64,000 nucleotides of DNA from Nostoc sp. XA010 (GTDB taxonomy: Bacteria > Cyanobacteriota > Cyanobacteriia > Cyanobacteriales > Nostocaceae). The notes beneath the pieces were generated by a model. It ran no database searches, was not told where the DNA came from, and was given only the letters and a program-made list of their open reading frames with translations. The translations under genes and the position numbers were made by a program. Positions within the stretch are counted from its first letter, which is position 1; each line of letters opens with the position of its first letter. Of the stretch, positions 28,719 through 38,720 are shown piece after piece. The DNA is taken from NCBI RefSeq assembly GCF_020829625.1, contig NZ_JAIVFX010000007.1:131344-195343 (forward strand). Direction: 5' to 3'.

Positions 28719-30020
28719 TTAACTTTGCTTATAAACCATTTCCATTTTCAACTTCTCAATCTCCAATCTCAACTTGTCATTCTCCATCCTCAACTTAGCA
28801 TTCTCCTCCCTAATCAACTCAACTTCATTTCTCTTACTCAAAGCCTGATTAATTGCCAACTTCCGCATATCTAGTGAAAACCAACGCTGATAAGTTTGGG
28901 TGTGAACTTGTACGCTATGCCCCAAATTATCCGCCGCCGCTTTAATTGGTATTCCCAAAATATGCGCTCGAATTGCCCATGCGTGGCGCAAATCATAGGG
29001 TTTAAAGTCTAATCCTATCTTGCGAAACCACCAACTAACTCGCTGTGTTAACGCCGTTATTTCAGCATGATTTGTGTTATCTTTTTTAGCGATCGCACTC
29101 CTCAACATCTCTAAATACTTCGGATTTCTCAAATCAAAATCCTCAATCCATTGTCTATGTAATGGCAATGCTTCTCTCTCACCAGTTTTACAATCTTTAT
29201 GAACTTTCCATGTCAAATCTGTATTTTCTTTACTCAACCACCAATCAATATCAGGATTAATAAAAAGTTCCCGTGGACGTAAACCAAAAACTGTTAACAT
29301 TCCATAAGTCCAGCGCCAAAGTTGCCAACTATCTTGAAGATTTTGATTAACTTGATTACCTCTATTATTTTGGTAGTCTTCAAACTTGATAATTCCCTTA
29401 GATATTTCTACATCGGTAGGTATATTTCGAGAATTATTCTCAGGCATTTTAGAGTATTTAGATAAATCAATTTCGATATTGAATGTCACACAAAATGCTG
29501 CGATCGCTCTAGCTGCATTATACTTAGCCCATTCTTTATCAATTTCTTCAATTGAACTTATCAGATTTTCAGCAGTAGCTAAATCTTTAGGATTGGTAAA
29601 TCTCTTTGTGCGGGAAAAGTAATAAAAAAAAGTATGTTCGCTTTTAGTTGTGCGTTTATGAGTTTTAAAATACTCATTCTCAAATTGTTCGAGTAATTCT
29701 CCTATAGTTTTAAAATCTTTTTTAATTGCCTCATTTCCTAGATATTTATCATTCCATTCAAAAGTTTTCCGAGCGATTAACTTGCCTAACTCATAAGCTT
29801 CTTCCTCAGCTGTCTTGAGTCCATCCAAGTTAGAGGGAATATTCAAACTGATATTGTATTGCTTTCTCCCAGTAGCATTACTATCTTTGTCTCCCGGTTT
29901 AATTGGTAAGGTCGCTCGTAATTGCAGACTTCCATTCGATTCTCTAATTGTCACCTTTGCCTTTGCAGACTTCAAACGCAGATTAACTTTCTCTAATTCC
30001 AGTAGTACTTTCGTTCTCAT
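28719..30020 (-). CDS. xisA: nifD-element site-specific recombinase XisA
   Basis: A 433-residue tyrosine recombinase that excises the element. Catalytic candidates are Arg248/Arg250 in GLRPRE, Arg345 in YDLRHAWAIR, His368 in NLGHSV and Tyr377 in THTQTYQRW-type sequence (QVHTQTYQRW). The first His of the usual HxxR box is Tyr342. Residues 400-428 form a charged coiled coil (ENAKLRMENDKLRLEIEKLK). It is closely related to XisC at 50571-52118. It sits 229 bp from the right core repeat, the usual place in Anabaena. ATG 30020 has only a weak ribosome site. Confidence 0.96.
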   Translation of the reverse strand: MRTKVLLELEKVNLRLKSAKAKVTIRESNGSLQLRATLPIKPGDKDSNATGRKQYNISLNIPSNLDGLKTAEEEAYELGKLIARKTFEWNDKYLGNEAIKKDFKTIGELLEQFENEYFKTHKRTTKSEHTFFYYFSRTKRFTNPKDLATAENLISSIEEIDKEWAKYNAARAIAAFCVTFNIEIDLSKYSKMPENNSRNIPTDVEISKGIIKFEDYQNNRGNQVNQNLQDSWQLWRWTYGMLTVFGLRPRELFINPDIDWWLSKENTDLTWKVHKDCKTGEREALPLHRQWIEDFDLRNPKYLEMLRSAIAKKDNTNHAEITALTQRVSWWFRKIGLDFKPYDLRHAWAIRAHILGIPIKAAADNLGHSVQVHTQTYQRWFSLDMRKLAINQALSKRNEVELIREENAKLRMENDKLRLEIEKLKMEMVYKQS

Positions 30021-30248
30021 GTGTTCTTTTTGCTGCTGTGCTTGCAGAGATGAGCAAAAAAACAGGCGATTTTTTAATCGCCTTGGTTAAGGACAACATT
30101 TAGATGATGGGTGAGTCCTGAACCTAGTTATGCTGTGTTTTTAGCCTATATTTAGCCTAAAAATAAATGTGTTATTAGCGAACAATGCTTATCGCTGACA
30201 CTGTTTACTGCAAACATTAGGCTGTTGAAAAGAATTAAACCACATAAA
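30021..30248. promoter_or_regulatory. xisA upstream region and right inner end of the nifD element
   Basis: It contains a sequence GAACCTAGTTATGC (30120-30133) nearly identical to GAACCTAGTGATGC, which abuts the left core (17305-17318), and TTTTTAGCCTATATTTAGCCTAAAAA-type symmetry around 30137-30163. A small stem GGCGATT...AATCGCC lies near 30064-30082. These may be recombinase-binding or xisA regulatory sites; no binding data can be inferred from sequence alone. Confidence 0.4.
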
Positions 30249-30259
30249 GGATTACTCCG
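30249..30259 (+). repeat. Right 11-bp core repeat of the nifD element
   Basis: GGATTACTCCG, the second copy of the XisA site. It is followed directly by the codons for [12 protein letters not shown] of NifD. Confidence 0.97.
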
Positions 30260-30408
30260 GCCCTTATCACGGTTATGACGGCTTCGCCATCTTCGCACGC
30301 GACATGGACTTGGCACTCAACAGCCCAACCTGGGGATTAATTGGCGCTCCTTGGAATGAAAAGGCTAACGCTAAGAAGGCTGAAGCTAAGGCTAAGGCTG
30401 CCGTTTAG
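30260..30408 (+). CDS. nifD: NifD, 3' portion (restored after element excision)
   Basis: These 149 bases encode the last 49 residues of NifD: (S)[29 protein letters not shown] and an Ala/Lys-rich tail, ending at TAG 30406-30408. There is no start codon of its own; it is translated only after recombination joins it to 15943-17305. Confidence 0.97.
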
Positions 30409-30439
30409 GGAAATGGGAGAGTGAGATAAGTAAGGATAA

Positions 30440-30459
30440 CCTGGGGCTAAAACCCCAGG
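30440..30459 (+). promoter_or_regulatory. Hairpin between nifD and nifK
   Basis: Stem CCTGGGG (30440-30446) and CCCCAGG (30453-30459), loop CTAAAA. It may stabilise the upstream transcript or attenuate reading into nifK. A copy of the small dispersed repeat lies at about 30556-30600. Confidence 0.5.
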
Positions 30460-30662
30460 GGGGAGTTGGGAATCCAAAATTCAAAATTGAAAGATTAAAA
30501 ATTTATTTTGATTTTTGCATTTTGAATTTTGAATCATATTCCCACTCCCTTGTACAGACGCGTAGACGCTCGAAGAGCGGCTTCTCGCAGAGTATAATCG
30601 CGTCTTTACCTACTCGCACCTCAATCAGTAAAAGAATTCAGTAAGCTTGGAGTCCAGAAGAA

Positions 30663-32198
30663 ATGCCTCAGAATCCAGAAAAAATTCAAGATCACGTCGA
30701 GTTATTCCACCAGCCTGAGTACCAAGAGCTATTTGAAAACAAAAAGCAGTTTGAAAACGGTCACGCACCCGAAGAAGTAACACGGGTTGCAGAGTGGACA
30801 AAGGGTTGGGATTATCGTGAAAAGAACTTCGCTCGTGAAGCTTTAACCGTTAACCCTGCTAAAGGCTGCCAACCACTAGGAGCAATCTTTGCTGCTGTTG
30901 GTTTTGAAGGTACTCTACCTTTTGTTCAAGGTTCTCAAGGTTGCGTTGCTTACTTCCGCACCCACTTAACCCGTCACTACAAAGAACCATTCTCTGGTGT
31001 ATCTTCTTCAATGACTGAAGATGCAGCCGTGTTTGGTGGTCTGCAAAACATGATTGACGGCTTGGCGAACTCTTACACTCTCTACAAGCCTAAAATGATC
31101 GCTGTCTGCACCACTTGTATGGCAGAAGTAATTGGTGATGACTTGCAGTCTTTCATCAACAACGCCAAGGAAGCTGGTTCAGTTCCTCAAGATTTCCCAG
31201 TTCCCTACGCTCACACCCCTAGCTTTGTCGGTTCCCACATCACTGGTTACGACAACATGATGAAGGGAATTCTTTCTAACTTGACCGCAGGTCATAAGAA
31301 AGAAACCAGCAATGGTAAGATCAACTTCATCCCAGGTTTTGATACATACGTAGGCAACAACCGCGAAATCAAGCGGATTGCTTCCCTGTTCGGTTTTGAC
31401 TACACAATTCTAGCCGACAACAGCGACTACTTGGATTCACCCAACACAGGTGAGTTCGATATGTACCCAGGTGGTACAAAGCTAGAAGATGCAGAAGATT
31501 CAATCAATGCGAAAGCTACGATCGCTCTGCAAGCACACTCCACCCTCAAAACCCGCGAGTACATCGAAAAAGAATGGCATCAACCAACCTCAGTTTCCCG
31601 TCCTTGGGGCATTAAGGGTACTGATGAGTTCTTGATGAAACTCAGCGAATTGAGTGGTATCCCCATTCCTCAAGAATTGGAAATCGAACGCGGTCGTGCA
31701 GTTGATGCCATGACTGACTCCCACTCATGGATTCACGGCAAGCGCTTCGCTATCTACGGCGAACCAGATTTAGTATACAGCGTAGTTGGCTTTATGCTAG
31801 AAATGGGTGCTGAACCTGTGCATATCTTGGTTCACAACAGCAACGAAGTATTTGAAGCAGAAATCAAAGAATTGCTTGCTTCTAGCCCCTTCGGTCAACA
31901 TGCAACTGTTTGGCCTGGTAAGGACTTGTGGCACATGCGTTCATTGTTGTTCACCGAACCAGTAGACTTCCTGGTTGGTAACACCTACGGTAAGTACCTG
32001 TGGCGCGACACCAAGATTCCCCTCGTGAGAATCGGCTACCCCATCATGGATCGCCACCACTTACACCGCTACGCCACCATTGGTTATCAAGGTGTGATCA
32101 ACTTGCTCAACTGGGTTGTCAATACCCTGTTTGAAGAAATCGATCGCAACACCAACATTCCTTCTAAAACAGATATTTCCTACGACTTGATTCGTTAG
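30663..32198 (+). CDS. nifK: Nitrogenase MoFe protein beta subunit NifK
   Basis: A 511-residue partner of NifD. P-cluster cysteines are in AKGCQPLGA (about residue 71), GSQGCVAYF (about 96) and [12 protein letters not shown] (about 154); the Ser of [13 protein letters not shown] lies near the cluster. C-terminal [18 protein letters not shown] is characteristic. Full length for cyanobacteria. Translation would follow a transcript running through the restored nifD. Confidence 0.98.
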   Translation: MPQNPEKIQDHVELFHQPEYQELFENKKQFENGHAPEEVTRVAEWTKGWDYREKNFAREALTVNPAKGCQPLGAIFAAVGFEGTLPFVQGSQGCVAYFRTHLTRHYKEPFSGVSSSMTEDAAVFGGLQNMIDGLANSYTLYKPKMIAVCTTCMAEVIGDDLQSFINNAKEAGSVPQDFPVPYAHTPSFVGSHITGYDNMMKGILSNLTAGHKKETSNGKINFIPGFDTYVGNNREIKRIASLFGFDYTILADNSDYLDSPNTGEFDMYPGGTKLEDAEDSINAKATIALQAHSTLKTREYIEKEWHQPTSVSRPWGIKGTDEFLMKLSELSGIPIPQELEIERGRAVDAMTDSHSWIHGKRFAIYGEPDLVYSVVGFMLEMGAEPVHILVHNSNEVFEAEIKELLASSPFGQHATVWPGKDLWHMRSLLFTEPVDFLVGNTYGKYLWRDTKIPLVRIGYPIMDRHHLHRYATIGYQGVINLLNWVVNTLFEEIDRNTNIPSKTDISYDLIR

Positions 32199-32354
32199 AA
32201 ATTGCGTAGAAACACAACGTGTTAATTAAAGGGTAAAGAAGGGGAGTAGGGAATAGGGAGTAGGGAGTAGGGAATCCAATCCCAATTCCCGATGCCCAAT
32301 CCCCAATCCCCAACTCCCCTTTTTCTTGATAGCATTTACCCAAGGTATATATAG

Positions 32355-32702
32355 ATGGAAACCATCAATCACACTCACGAACACACTCACACTCATCCTC
32401 ATCCTAATTACCATCCACCTAACCAGAAAAAACCAGGATGGTTCCACAATCTTCTTAATCCCTTGCGCCGTGTGGTGGATGGAATTCAGGTTAAAAATAA
32501 TCGCATCGCTCATCTAATTTGCCAAACAATTCCTTGTTGTTGTCCCTTTGAGCGACAAATTAAATTATTTGGGAAGTCTATTGATATCCCACCACTATGT
32601 AAACTCAATCCTTTATATGACGAATTTGTAGGATTGCGTTTCCGCGCTCTATCTTACCTCGCTGATGTATGTGGAGAGGATGTCACAAAATACATTTGTT
32701 AG
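32355..32702 (+). CDS. Mo-dependent nitrogenase C-terminal-domain (Mo-nitro_C) protein
   Basis: A 115-residue protein between nifK and nifE. The N-terminus is His-rich (HTHEHTHTHPHPNYH), suggesting metal binding. From residue about 30 it matches the family called Mo-dependent nitrogenase C-terminus in cyanobacteria, with CQTIPCCCPFER, DIPPLCKLNPLYDEFVGLRF and a terminal cysteine. Function unknown; location implies a link to nitrogenase assembly or metal supply. Confidence 0.85.
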   Translation: METINHTHEHTHTHPHPNYHPPNQKKPGWFHNLLNPLRRVVDGIQVKNNRIAHLICQTIPCCCPFERQIKLFGKSIDIPPLCKLNPLYDEFVGLRFRALSYLADVCGEDVTKYIC

Positions 32703-32775
32703 TCATTAGTCATTGGTCATTGGTCATTAGTCATTAGTTGTTAGTTATCCAAATGACAAATGACAAAGGACAATT
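32703..32775. repeat. Heptamer repeat array before nifE
   Basis: Tandem CATTAGT/CATTGGT heptamers (32704-32745), followed by inverted-sense GACAAATGACAAAGGAC. Similar arrays occur at about 14650-14695, 36709-36812, 38250-38300, 54633-54690 and 58240-58255. The paired senses can form a hairpin. Confidence 0.8.
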
Positions 32776-32798
32776 AACAATTAAGTACGAGAAGAGAG

Positions 32799-34181
32799 AT
32801 GAAAAGCACCCAAGGCAAAATCAACGAGCTGCTGACTGAGACAGGATGCGAGCATAATCAGCACAAACAAACGGAAAAGAAAAATAAATCATGCGCTCAA
32901 CAGGCACAACCTGGCGCGGCTCAAGGGGGCTGTGCCTTTGATGGTGCAATGATTGCTTTAGTGCCGATCGCAGATGCAGCGCATCTAGTCCACGGGCCGA
33001 TCGCTTGTGCTGGTAATTCCTGGGGCAGTCGTGGTAGTCTGTCGTCTGGCCCTCAACTCTACAAAATGGGCTTTACTACTGACTTGGGTGAAAATGATGT
33101 CATCTTCGGTGGCGAAAAGAAACTCTACAAAGCGATTCTGGAACTTCACGAGCGCTACCAACCAGCAGCAGTATTCGTCTACGCCACTTGCGTTACAGCC
33201 CTAATTGGCGATGATATGGATGCTGTCTGCAAAGCGGCGGCTGAGAAAATTGGTATTCCTGTTGTTCCCGTCATTGCCCCAGGATTCATTGGCAGTAAAA
33301 ATCTGGGCAACCGTTTTGGTGGTGAAGCTTTATTAGAATATGTTGTCGGAACAGCAGAACCGGAACATACAACGCCCTATGATATTAACTTAATCGGCGA
33401 ATACAATATCGCCGGGGAAATGTGGGGAGTAACACCACTGCTAGAAAAATTAGGCATCCGTATTTTGTCTAAAATTACGGGCGATGCTCGCTACGATGAA
33501 ATTCGCTATGCCCACCGCGCCAAGCTCAACGTCATGATCTGCTCACGAGCGCTGCTCAACATGGCGAGAAAGATGGAGGAGCGTTACAACATCCCTTACA
33601 TTGAAGAGTCTTTCTACGGCATCGATGATATGAATCGCTGTCTGCGAAACATCGCTGCTAAATTAGGCGATGCTGATTTACAGGAGCGGACAGAAAAGCT
33701 AATTGCAGAAGAAACGGCTGCTTTAGATTTGGCATTGGCTCCTTATCGCGCTCGACTCAAAGGTAAGCGGGTTGTTTTATATACTGGTGGTGTCAAGAGT
33801 TGGTCGATTATTTCCGCTGCTAGAGACTTAGGCATTGAAGTTGTGGCTACCAGTACCCGGAAAAGTACTGAGGAAGATAAAGCCAAAATCAAGAAGTTGA
33901 TTGGCAACGATGGCATCATGCTGGAGAAAGGCAACGCTCAAGAATTGCTACAAGTGGTTAAAGACACTCGCGCAGATATGCTGATTGCTGGTGGACGTAA
34001 CCAATACACAGCTTTGAAAGCTCGGATTCCTTTCCTTGATATCAACCAAGAACGCCATCATCCTTATGCAGGTTATGTGGGAATGATTGAGATGGCGCGG
34101 GAATTGTACGAAGCTCTGTATAGCCCGATTTGGGAACAAATACGCAAACCCGCTCCTTGGGAAGAAGAGGAGGAAGTTTAA
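32799..34181 (+). CDS. nifE: FeMo-co assembly scaffold NifE
   Basis: A 460-residue NifD-like protein that with NifN matures NifB-co into FeMo-co. Conserved cysteines are in [21 protein letters not shown] and [12 protein letters not shown], corresponding to the NifD P-cluster sites. Later motifs include [12 protein letters not shown] and [13 protein letters not shown]. Its TAA stop overlaps the nifN ATG by one base (TAATG), implying translational coupling. Confidence 0.97.
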   Translation: MKSTQGKINELLTETGCEHNQHKQTEKKNKSCAQQAQPGAAQGGCAFDGAMIALVPIADAAHLVHGPIACAGNSWGSRGSLSSGPQLYKMGFTTDLGENDVIFGGEKKLYKAILELHERYQPAAVFVYATCVTALIGDDMDAVCKAAAEKIGIPVVPVIAPGFIGSKNLGNRFGGEALLEYVVGTAEPEHTTPYDINLIGEYNIAGEMWGVTPLLEKLGIRILSKITGDARYDEIRYAHRAKLNVMICSRALLNMARKMEERYNIPYIEESFYGIDDMNRCLRNIAAKLGDADLQERTEKLIAEETAALDLALAPYRARLKGKRVVLYTGGVKSWSIISAARDLGIEVVATSTRKSTEEDKAKIKKLIGNDGIMLEKGNAQELLQVVKDTRADMLIAGGRNQYTALKARIPFLDINQERHHPYAGYVGMIEMARELYEALYSPIWEQIRKPAPWEEEEEV

Positions 34182-35518
34182 TGGCGATCGTTACCGCTTC
34201 TAACAAAGCACTGACAGTTAATCCCCTCAAGCAAAGTCAAGCTTTGGGCGCAACCTTAGCCTTTTTGGGATTGAAAGGGACGATGCCCCTATTCCACGGT
34301 TCTCAAGGTTGTACTGCTTTCGCTAAAGTTGTGCTAGTGCGGCATTTCCGGGAAGCGATTCCTCTTGCTACCACAGCGATGACGGAAGTCACTACTATCT
34401 TGGGTGGTGAAGAGAATGTGGAGCAAGCAATTCTGACTCTGGTGGAAAAGGCTAACCCAGAAATTATTGGTTTATGTAGTACTGGGTTAACGGAAACTAG
34501 AGGCGATGATATTGAGGGTTTTCTTAAGGAAATCCGCGATCGCCATCCCGAATTGAATGATTTAGCGATCGTTTTTGCACCTACCCCAGATTTTAAAGGT
34601 GCGTTGCAAGATGGCTTTGCTGTTGCTGTCGAAAGCATAGTTAAGGAAGTTCCTCGCGCAGGTGGACTCAGAACTGAACAAGTCACAGTTTTGGCGGGTT
34701 CTGCTTTCACACCTGGGGATGTACAAGAAATCAAAGAGATAATCGCATCCTTTGGACTAGTGCCGATCTTTGTACCTGACCTTGGCGCTTCTCTAGATGG
34801 TCATTTAGAGGATAATTATAGTGCGGTTACAGTCAGTGGGACTACCTTAAAACAGCTACGAGAAGTAGGTAGTTCTGCTTTTACCCTGGCATTGGGTGAA
34901 AGTATGCGGGGTGCTGCAAAGATTCTGGAAGAACGCTTTGGCACACCTTATGAAGTGTTTGGCGAACTGACGGGATTGGAACCAGTAGATGAGTTTATCC
35001 AAGCATTGGCGATTTTGAGCGGTAACAGCGTACCTGAAAAATATCGCCGCCAACGTCGTCAATTGCAAGATGCGATGCTGGACACCCACTTTTACTTCGG
35101 TGCAAAACGAGTTTCCTTAGCACTGGAACCAGATTTGTTGTGGTCAACCGTGCATTTTCTGCAATCGATGGGAGCGCAAATTCATGCTGTGGTGACAACC
35201 ACGCGATCGCACCTCTTAGAAAAACTCCCGGTTAAAAGCATTACCATCGGTGATTTGGAAGACTTTGAGAGTCTAGCGGGCGGTTCTGATTTGCTGATTG
35301 GTAACTCCAATGTGGGTGCGATCGCAAAACGTCTCTCGATTCCTCTTTATCGTCTAGGATTGCCTATTTATGACCGTTTAGGTAATGGTCAATTTACCAA
35401 AGTTGGCTATCGAGGCACGATGGAACTTTTGTTTGGCATAGGCAACCTGTTTTTAGAGGCAGAAGAAGCGAGAGTTAAGCAGTTCCAAGAGTTTGGAACT
35501 GTGAGCGCAGAGTTTTGA
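34181..35518 (+). CDS. nifN: FeMo-co assembly scaffold NifN
   Basis: A 445-residue NifK-like partner of NifE. Visible motifs are VNPLKQSQALGATLAFLG, HGSQGCTAFAKV and LCSTGLTETRGDD. I chose ATG 34181 ([15 protein letters not shown]), which overlaps the nifE stop; an in-frame ATG at 34130 lies inside nifE and adds non-family residues. Confidence 0.97.
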   Translation: MAIVTASNKALTVNPLKQSQALGATLAFLGLKGTMPLFHGSQGCTAFAKVVLVRHFREAIPLATTAMTEVTTILGGEENVEQAILTLVEKANPEIIGLCSTGLTETRGDDIEGFLKEIRDRHPELNDLAIVFAPTPDFKGALQDGFAVAVESIVKEVPRAGGLRTEQVTVLAGSAFTPGDVQEIKEIIASFGLVPIFVPDLGASLDGHLEDNYSAVTVSGTTLKQLREVGSSAFTLALGESMRGAAKILEERFGTPYEVFGELTGLEPVDEFIQALAILSGNSVPEKYRRQRRQLQDAMLDTHFYFGAKRVSLALEPDLLWSTVHFLQSMGAQIHAVVTTTRSHLLEKLPVKSITIGDLEDFESLAGGSDLLIGNSNVGAIAKRLSIPLYRLGLPIYDRLGNGQFTKVGYRGTMELLFGIGNLFLEAEEARVKQFQEFGTVSAEF

Positions 35519-35584
35519 ATTCACACTTGAAATTCAAAACAGTTCAGTTAAGAGTTGATCCTCCCTAACCCTCCTTTTTAAGGC

Positions 35585-35728
35585 GTGTATACACAAGTCG
35601 AATTACCCCCCTTAATCCCCCCTTATAAAGGAGGGAAACAATAAATCTAGTTCCCTCCCCTTTATAAGGGGAGGGTTAGGGTGGGGTAAAACCTTGGTTA
35701 ATCAGCTATTTCATACTTGTGTATACAC
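35585..35728. repeat. MITE-like element, copy 2
   Basis: 144 bp bounded by GTGTATACACAAGT and ACTTGTGTATACAC. It is the same element as 8563-8707 in inverse orientation. It sits in the 301-bp nifN-nifX gap, inserted in a CCTTTTTAAGG...CTTTTTAAGG context, so it separates nifX from the upstream genes and could affect read-through. Confidence 0.87.
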
Positions 35729-35819
35729 CGGAGCTTTTTAAGGGGGATCTTCCAAAGCTAAATATTACTAACTGAACCGTATTGCTTCAAAATTCAAAAC
35801 TTTAGAGAGGAGAATTACA

Positions 35820-36233
35820 ATGAAAATAGCCTTCACGACGAGTGACCGAGTTCATATTAATGCTCACTTCGGATGGGCAAAAATGATTGATGTTTACGAA
35901 ATTACCGATGAGGGATATCACTTCGTAGAAACCCTCGCCTTTGAAGGTGAACTCAAGGAAGATGGTAACGAAGACAAAATCACCCCAAAACTTGAAGCAA
36001 TAGGCGACTGTACGATTATTTACGTAACAGCAATTGGTGGTAGTGCCGCCGCTCGTTTAATCAAGAAAGGTGTCACCCCAGTGAAGGCGCGATCGGAAGA
36101 AGAAGAAATTAGCGAAGTGCTAAATAAGCTAGTCAAAACCCTCAAAGGTAATCCTCCACCTTGGTTGCGTAAAGCTTTACAGCCAAAAACCACAAACTTT
36201 GCTGATGAAATTGAAGACGAAGCAACAGTATGA
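35820..36233 (+). CDS. nifX: Nitrogenase cofactor carrier protein NifX
   Basis: A 137-residue protein binding and transferring NifB-co or the VK-cluster between NifB and NifEN. MKIAFTTSDRVHINAHFGWA is the typical start; FVETLAFEGELKEDGNEDKI and VTAIGGSAAARLIKKG follow. GAGAGGAGAA is its ribosome site. The last four bases overlap the next ATG (ATGA), indicating coupled translation. Confidence 0.95.
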   Translation: MKIAFTTSDRVHINAHFGWAKMIDVYEITDEGYHFVETLAFEGELKEDGNEDKITPKLEAIGDCTIIYVTAIGGSAAARLIKKGVTPVKARSEEEEISEVLNKLVKTLKGNPPPWLRKALQPKTTNFADEIEDEATV

Positions 36234-36706
36234 CCGCAAATAATAGTGTTAACGGAACCGCTACAACTGAAGTCTTGAACTCACCTTTTCTTAAGGTATT
36301 AATCAAACAAATCCGTGGTCAAGACAGCTATGGAGTTTATCGTACTTGGTCGGATGAGTTGATCCTCAAACCCTTTATTGTCACCAAGCAAAAGAAACGG
36401 GAAATATCCGTTGAAGGCGAAGTTGATGCGGTAACTCAAGCCAGGATTATGGCATTTTTTCGGGCTGTAGCGGCTGGGATTGAACAAGAAACAGGTTTGA
36501 TATCCCAGGTTGTAGTTGATTTGAGCCATGAAGGATTTGGCTGGGCGCTAGTTTTTTCTGGTCGTCTTCTGCTAACTGTGAAAACGCTGCGCGATGCTCA
36601 TCGCTTTGGCTTTGACTCGCTAGATAAATTAGCAGAAGAGGGAGAAAACTATGTCAAAAAAGGTCTTGATTTGGCGAAGCGCTTTCCTGAAGTTGGCAAA
36701 ATTTAA
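36230..36706 (+). CDS. NifX-associated nitrogen fixation protein (DUF269)
   Basis: A 158-residue protein of the NifX-associated family: LIKQIRGQDSYGVYRTWSD, FIVTKQKKREISVEG, FFRAVAAGIEQETG and FDSLDKLAEEGENYV are recognisable. It overlaps nifX by 4 bp and precedes the DUF683 gene, the standard order in diazotrophic cyanobacteria. Exact biochemical role unknown. Confidence 0.93.
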   Translation: MTANNSVNGTATTEVLNSPFLKVLIKQIRGQDSYGVYRTWSDELILKPFIVTKQKKREISVEGEVDAVTQARIMAFFRAVAAGIEQETGLISQVVVDLSHEGFGWALVFSGRLLLTVKTLRDAHRFGFDSLDKLAEEGENYVKKGLDLAKRFPEVGKI

Positions 36707-36708
36707 TT

Positions 36709-36812
36709 AGTCATTAGTCATTGGTCATTGGTCATTAGTAAAAGACAAATGACTAATGAAAAAGGACATAGACGCCCTTTGGCGGCTTCCCGTAGGGTAG
36801 GACAAAGGACAA
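36709..36812. repeat. Heptamer array plus small dispersed repeat
   Basis: CATTAGT/CATTGGT heptamers, their GACAAAT counterparts and a GACGCCCTTTGGCGGC-type small palindrome (about 36770-36790) fill the gap between two nif-associated genes. Confidence 0.75.
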
Positions 36813-37013
36813 ATGACAATTGAGGAATTACAAGGACAAATCAGACGGCTTAACAGCAAAGCAGGTCAAATGAAAATGGATCTGCATGATTTAGCTGAAG
36901 GTCTGCCAACAGATTACAACCAACTTATGGATGTTGCCGCCGCAACTTATGAAATCTATCGCAAGTTAGATGAACTTAAGCAACATCTAAAACAATTGGA
37001 AAATGCTAAATGA
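36813..37013 (+). CDS. Small nif-associated protein (DUF683, CCE_0567-type)
   Basis: A 66-residue helical protein. TIEELQGQIRRLNSKAGQMKMDLHDLAEGLP followed by YEIYRKLDELKQHLKQLE (quoted in parts) matches the DUF683 family, small coiled-coil metalloprotein candidates next to nifX in many diazotrophs. ATG is preceded by a heptamer repeat rather than a clear ribosome site. Confidence 0.9.
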   Translation: MTIEELQGQIRRLNSKAGQMKMDLHDLAEGLPTDYNQLMDVAAATYEIYRKLDELKQHLKQLENAK

Positions 37014-37104
37014 CCTAAAAGGAAAAAGATACAAGCCCCTAAAAGCATGGGGATTGTTAATTTTCACTTTTGATTTTTGACTTTTGAATTCGGAGCGAAG
37101 CGAC

Positions 37105-37422
<318 letters not shown>

Positions 37423-37432
37423 GAGGTATAAA

Positions 37433-38242
37433 TTGGTTAACCTAACGCCTACCGAATTAGAACGCTATCGTCGCCAAATGATGCTTCCAAATTTTGGCGA
37501 AACAGCACAGAAACGCCTGAAGTCAGCGACAGTTTTGGTTACAGGTGTGGGGGGATTAGGCGGTACGGCGGCGCTTTACCTAGCAGTAGCGGGCGTTGGG
37601 CGGCTAATCCTAGTCCGGGGTGGTGACTTGCGGCAAGATGATATGAATCGTCAGGTTCTCATGACTGATGATTGGGTAGGTAAGCCAAGGGTATTCAAAG
37701 CTAAAGAAACTCTGGATGCGATTAATCCTGATGTCCAAGTGGAAGCTGTTCATGATTACATCACCCCGGAAAATGTAGATTCGTTAGTGCAGTCGGCTGA
37801 TATGGCTCTTGATTGCGCCCACAATTTTACAGAGCGCAATTTGTTAAATGAAGCCTGTGTGCGATCGCGTAAGCCAATGGTGGAAGCTGCAATGAATGGG
37901 ATGGAGGCTTACCTGACGACGATTATTCCTGGTGTGACTCCTTGTTTATCTTGTCTGTTTCCAGAAAAGCCTGATTGGGATCAGCGCGGCTTTTCAGTTC
38001 TAGGCGCTGTTTCTGGGACACTAGCTTGTCTAACGGCTTTGGAAGCTATCAAGCTGATCACCGGGTTTAGTCAGCCTTTATTGTCGCAATTGCTGACAAT
38101 GGACTTGAATCGGATGGAATTTGCTAAACGCCGTTCTCACCGCGATCGCTCTTGTCCAGTATGCGGTAATAGTGCGCCTTGGAGACACGCGCAATCCAAT
38201 TCGATGGAACCCACCGCTACAGGTATTGCACAAAATAGTTAA
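37433..38242 (+). CDS. hesA: HesA, ThiF/E1-like nif-cluster protein
   Basis: A 269-residue adenylyltransferase of the ThiF/MoeB/E1 family. The start is TTG, supported by AGGAGG six bases upstream. Features: LERYRRQMMLPNFGE, nucleotide-binding GVGGLGGTAALYLAVAGVG, DDMNRQVL, and zinc-type CxxC pairs CLSCLFP and CPVCG. In heterocystous cyanobacteria it is expressed with hesB and fdxH; thought to aid metal-sulfur cluster assembly. Confidence 0.94.
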   Translation: MVNLTPTELERYRRQMMLPNFGETAQKRLKSATVLVTGVGGLGGTAALYLAVAGVGRLILVRGGDLRQDDMNRQVLMTDDWVGKPRVFKAKETLDAINPDVQVEAVHDYITPENVDSLVQSADMALDCAHNFTERNLLNEACVRSRKPMVEAAMNGMEAYLTTIIPGVTPCLSCLFPEKPDWDQRGFSVLGAVSGTLACLTALEAIKLITGFSQPLLSQLLTMDLNRMEFAKRRSHRDRSCPVCGNSAPWRHAQSNSMEPTATGIAQNS

Positions 38243-38348
38243 TTTTCGTCATTAGTCATTGGTTATTAGTGAATAACAAAGGACAACTGACAAATGACAA
38301 CCTACACCTGAAATCAGAACAACTAATCGCTACAAATCAGGAGACTTA

Positions 38349-38720
38349 ATGGCCGTTATTTTATCAGAAAAAGCAGAATTTCATCTGCGGGCATTCCTCA
38401 AAGGTTCCGCACCCGATGCTGAAGGCGCAACTAAAGGTGTCCGCATCTCGGTAAAAGATGGTGGTTGCAGTGGCTATGAATATGCGATCGATATCACCAG
38501 CAAGCCCCAACCAGATGATTTGGTAAGTCAGCAAGGTAAAGTGCTAGTTTACGTTGATGCTAAAAGTGCGCCGTTATTAGACGGAGTTATCGTTGACTTC
38601 GTTGAGGGAGTGATGGAAAGCGGTTTTAAATTCATCAACCCCAATGCAACTGATACCTGCGGTTGTGGAAAGTCCTTTAAAACAGACGACGGTACGCCTA
38701 CTGGTGTACCTTGCAGCTAA
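38349..38720 (+). CDS. hesB: HesB/IscA-type iron-sulfur assembly protein
   Basis: A 123-residue A-type carrier. The three metal or cluster cysteines are in GGCSGYEYAI and TCGCGKSF. GAGAC precedes ATG. The DGVIVDFVEGVMESGFKFINPN block is family typical. It acts between hesA and fdxH in the nif operon. Confidence 0.95.
   Translation: MAVILSEKAEFHLRAFLKGSAPDAEGATKGVRISVKDGGCSGYEYAIDITSKPQPDDLVSQQGKVLVYVDAKSAPLLDGVIVDFVEGVMESGFKFINPNATDTCGCGKSFKTDDGTPTGVPCS

Larger units (their letters stand above)
17295..30259. mobile_element. nifD element: developmentally excised 12,954-bp element
   Basis: DNA between two GGATTACTCCG direct repeats interrupts nifD; recombination between them deletes exactly 12,954 bp and restores the gene. 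The recombinase gene xisA lies at the right end. Cargo genes are unrelated to nitrogen fixation: HEPN-like, restriction-fold-like, PPK2, TraX, OCP, dienelactone hydrolase, DUF2267. Relics (DUF5615, DUF433, xisH/xisI, a nonsense-split PLD gene) suggest repeated gain and decay. Size is within the range known for nifD elements; excision normally occurs late in heterocyst differentiation. Confidence 0.96.
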
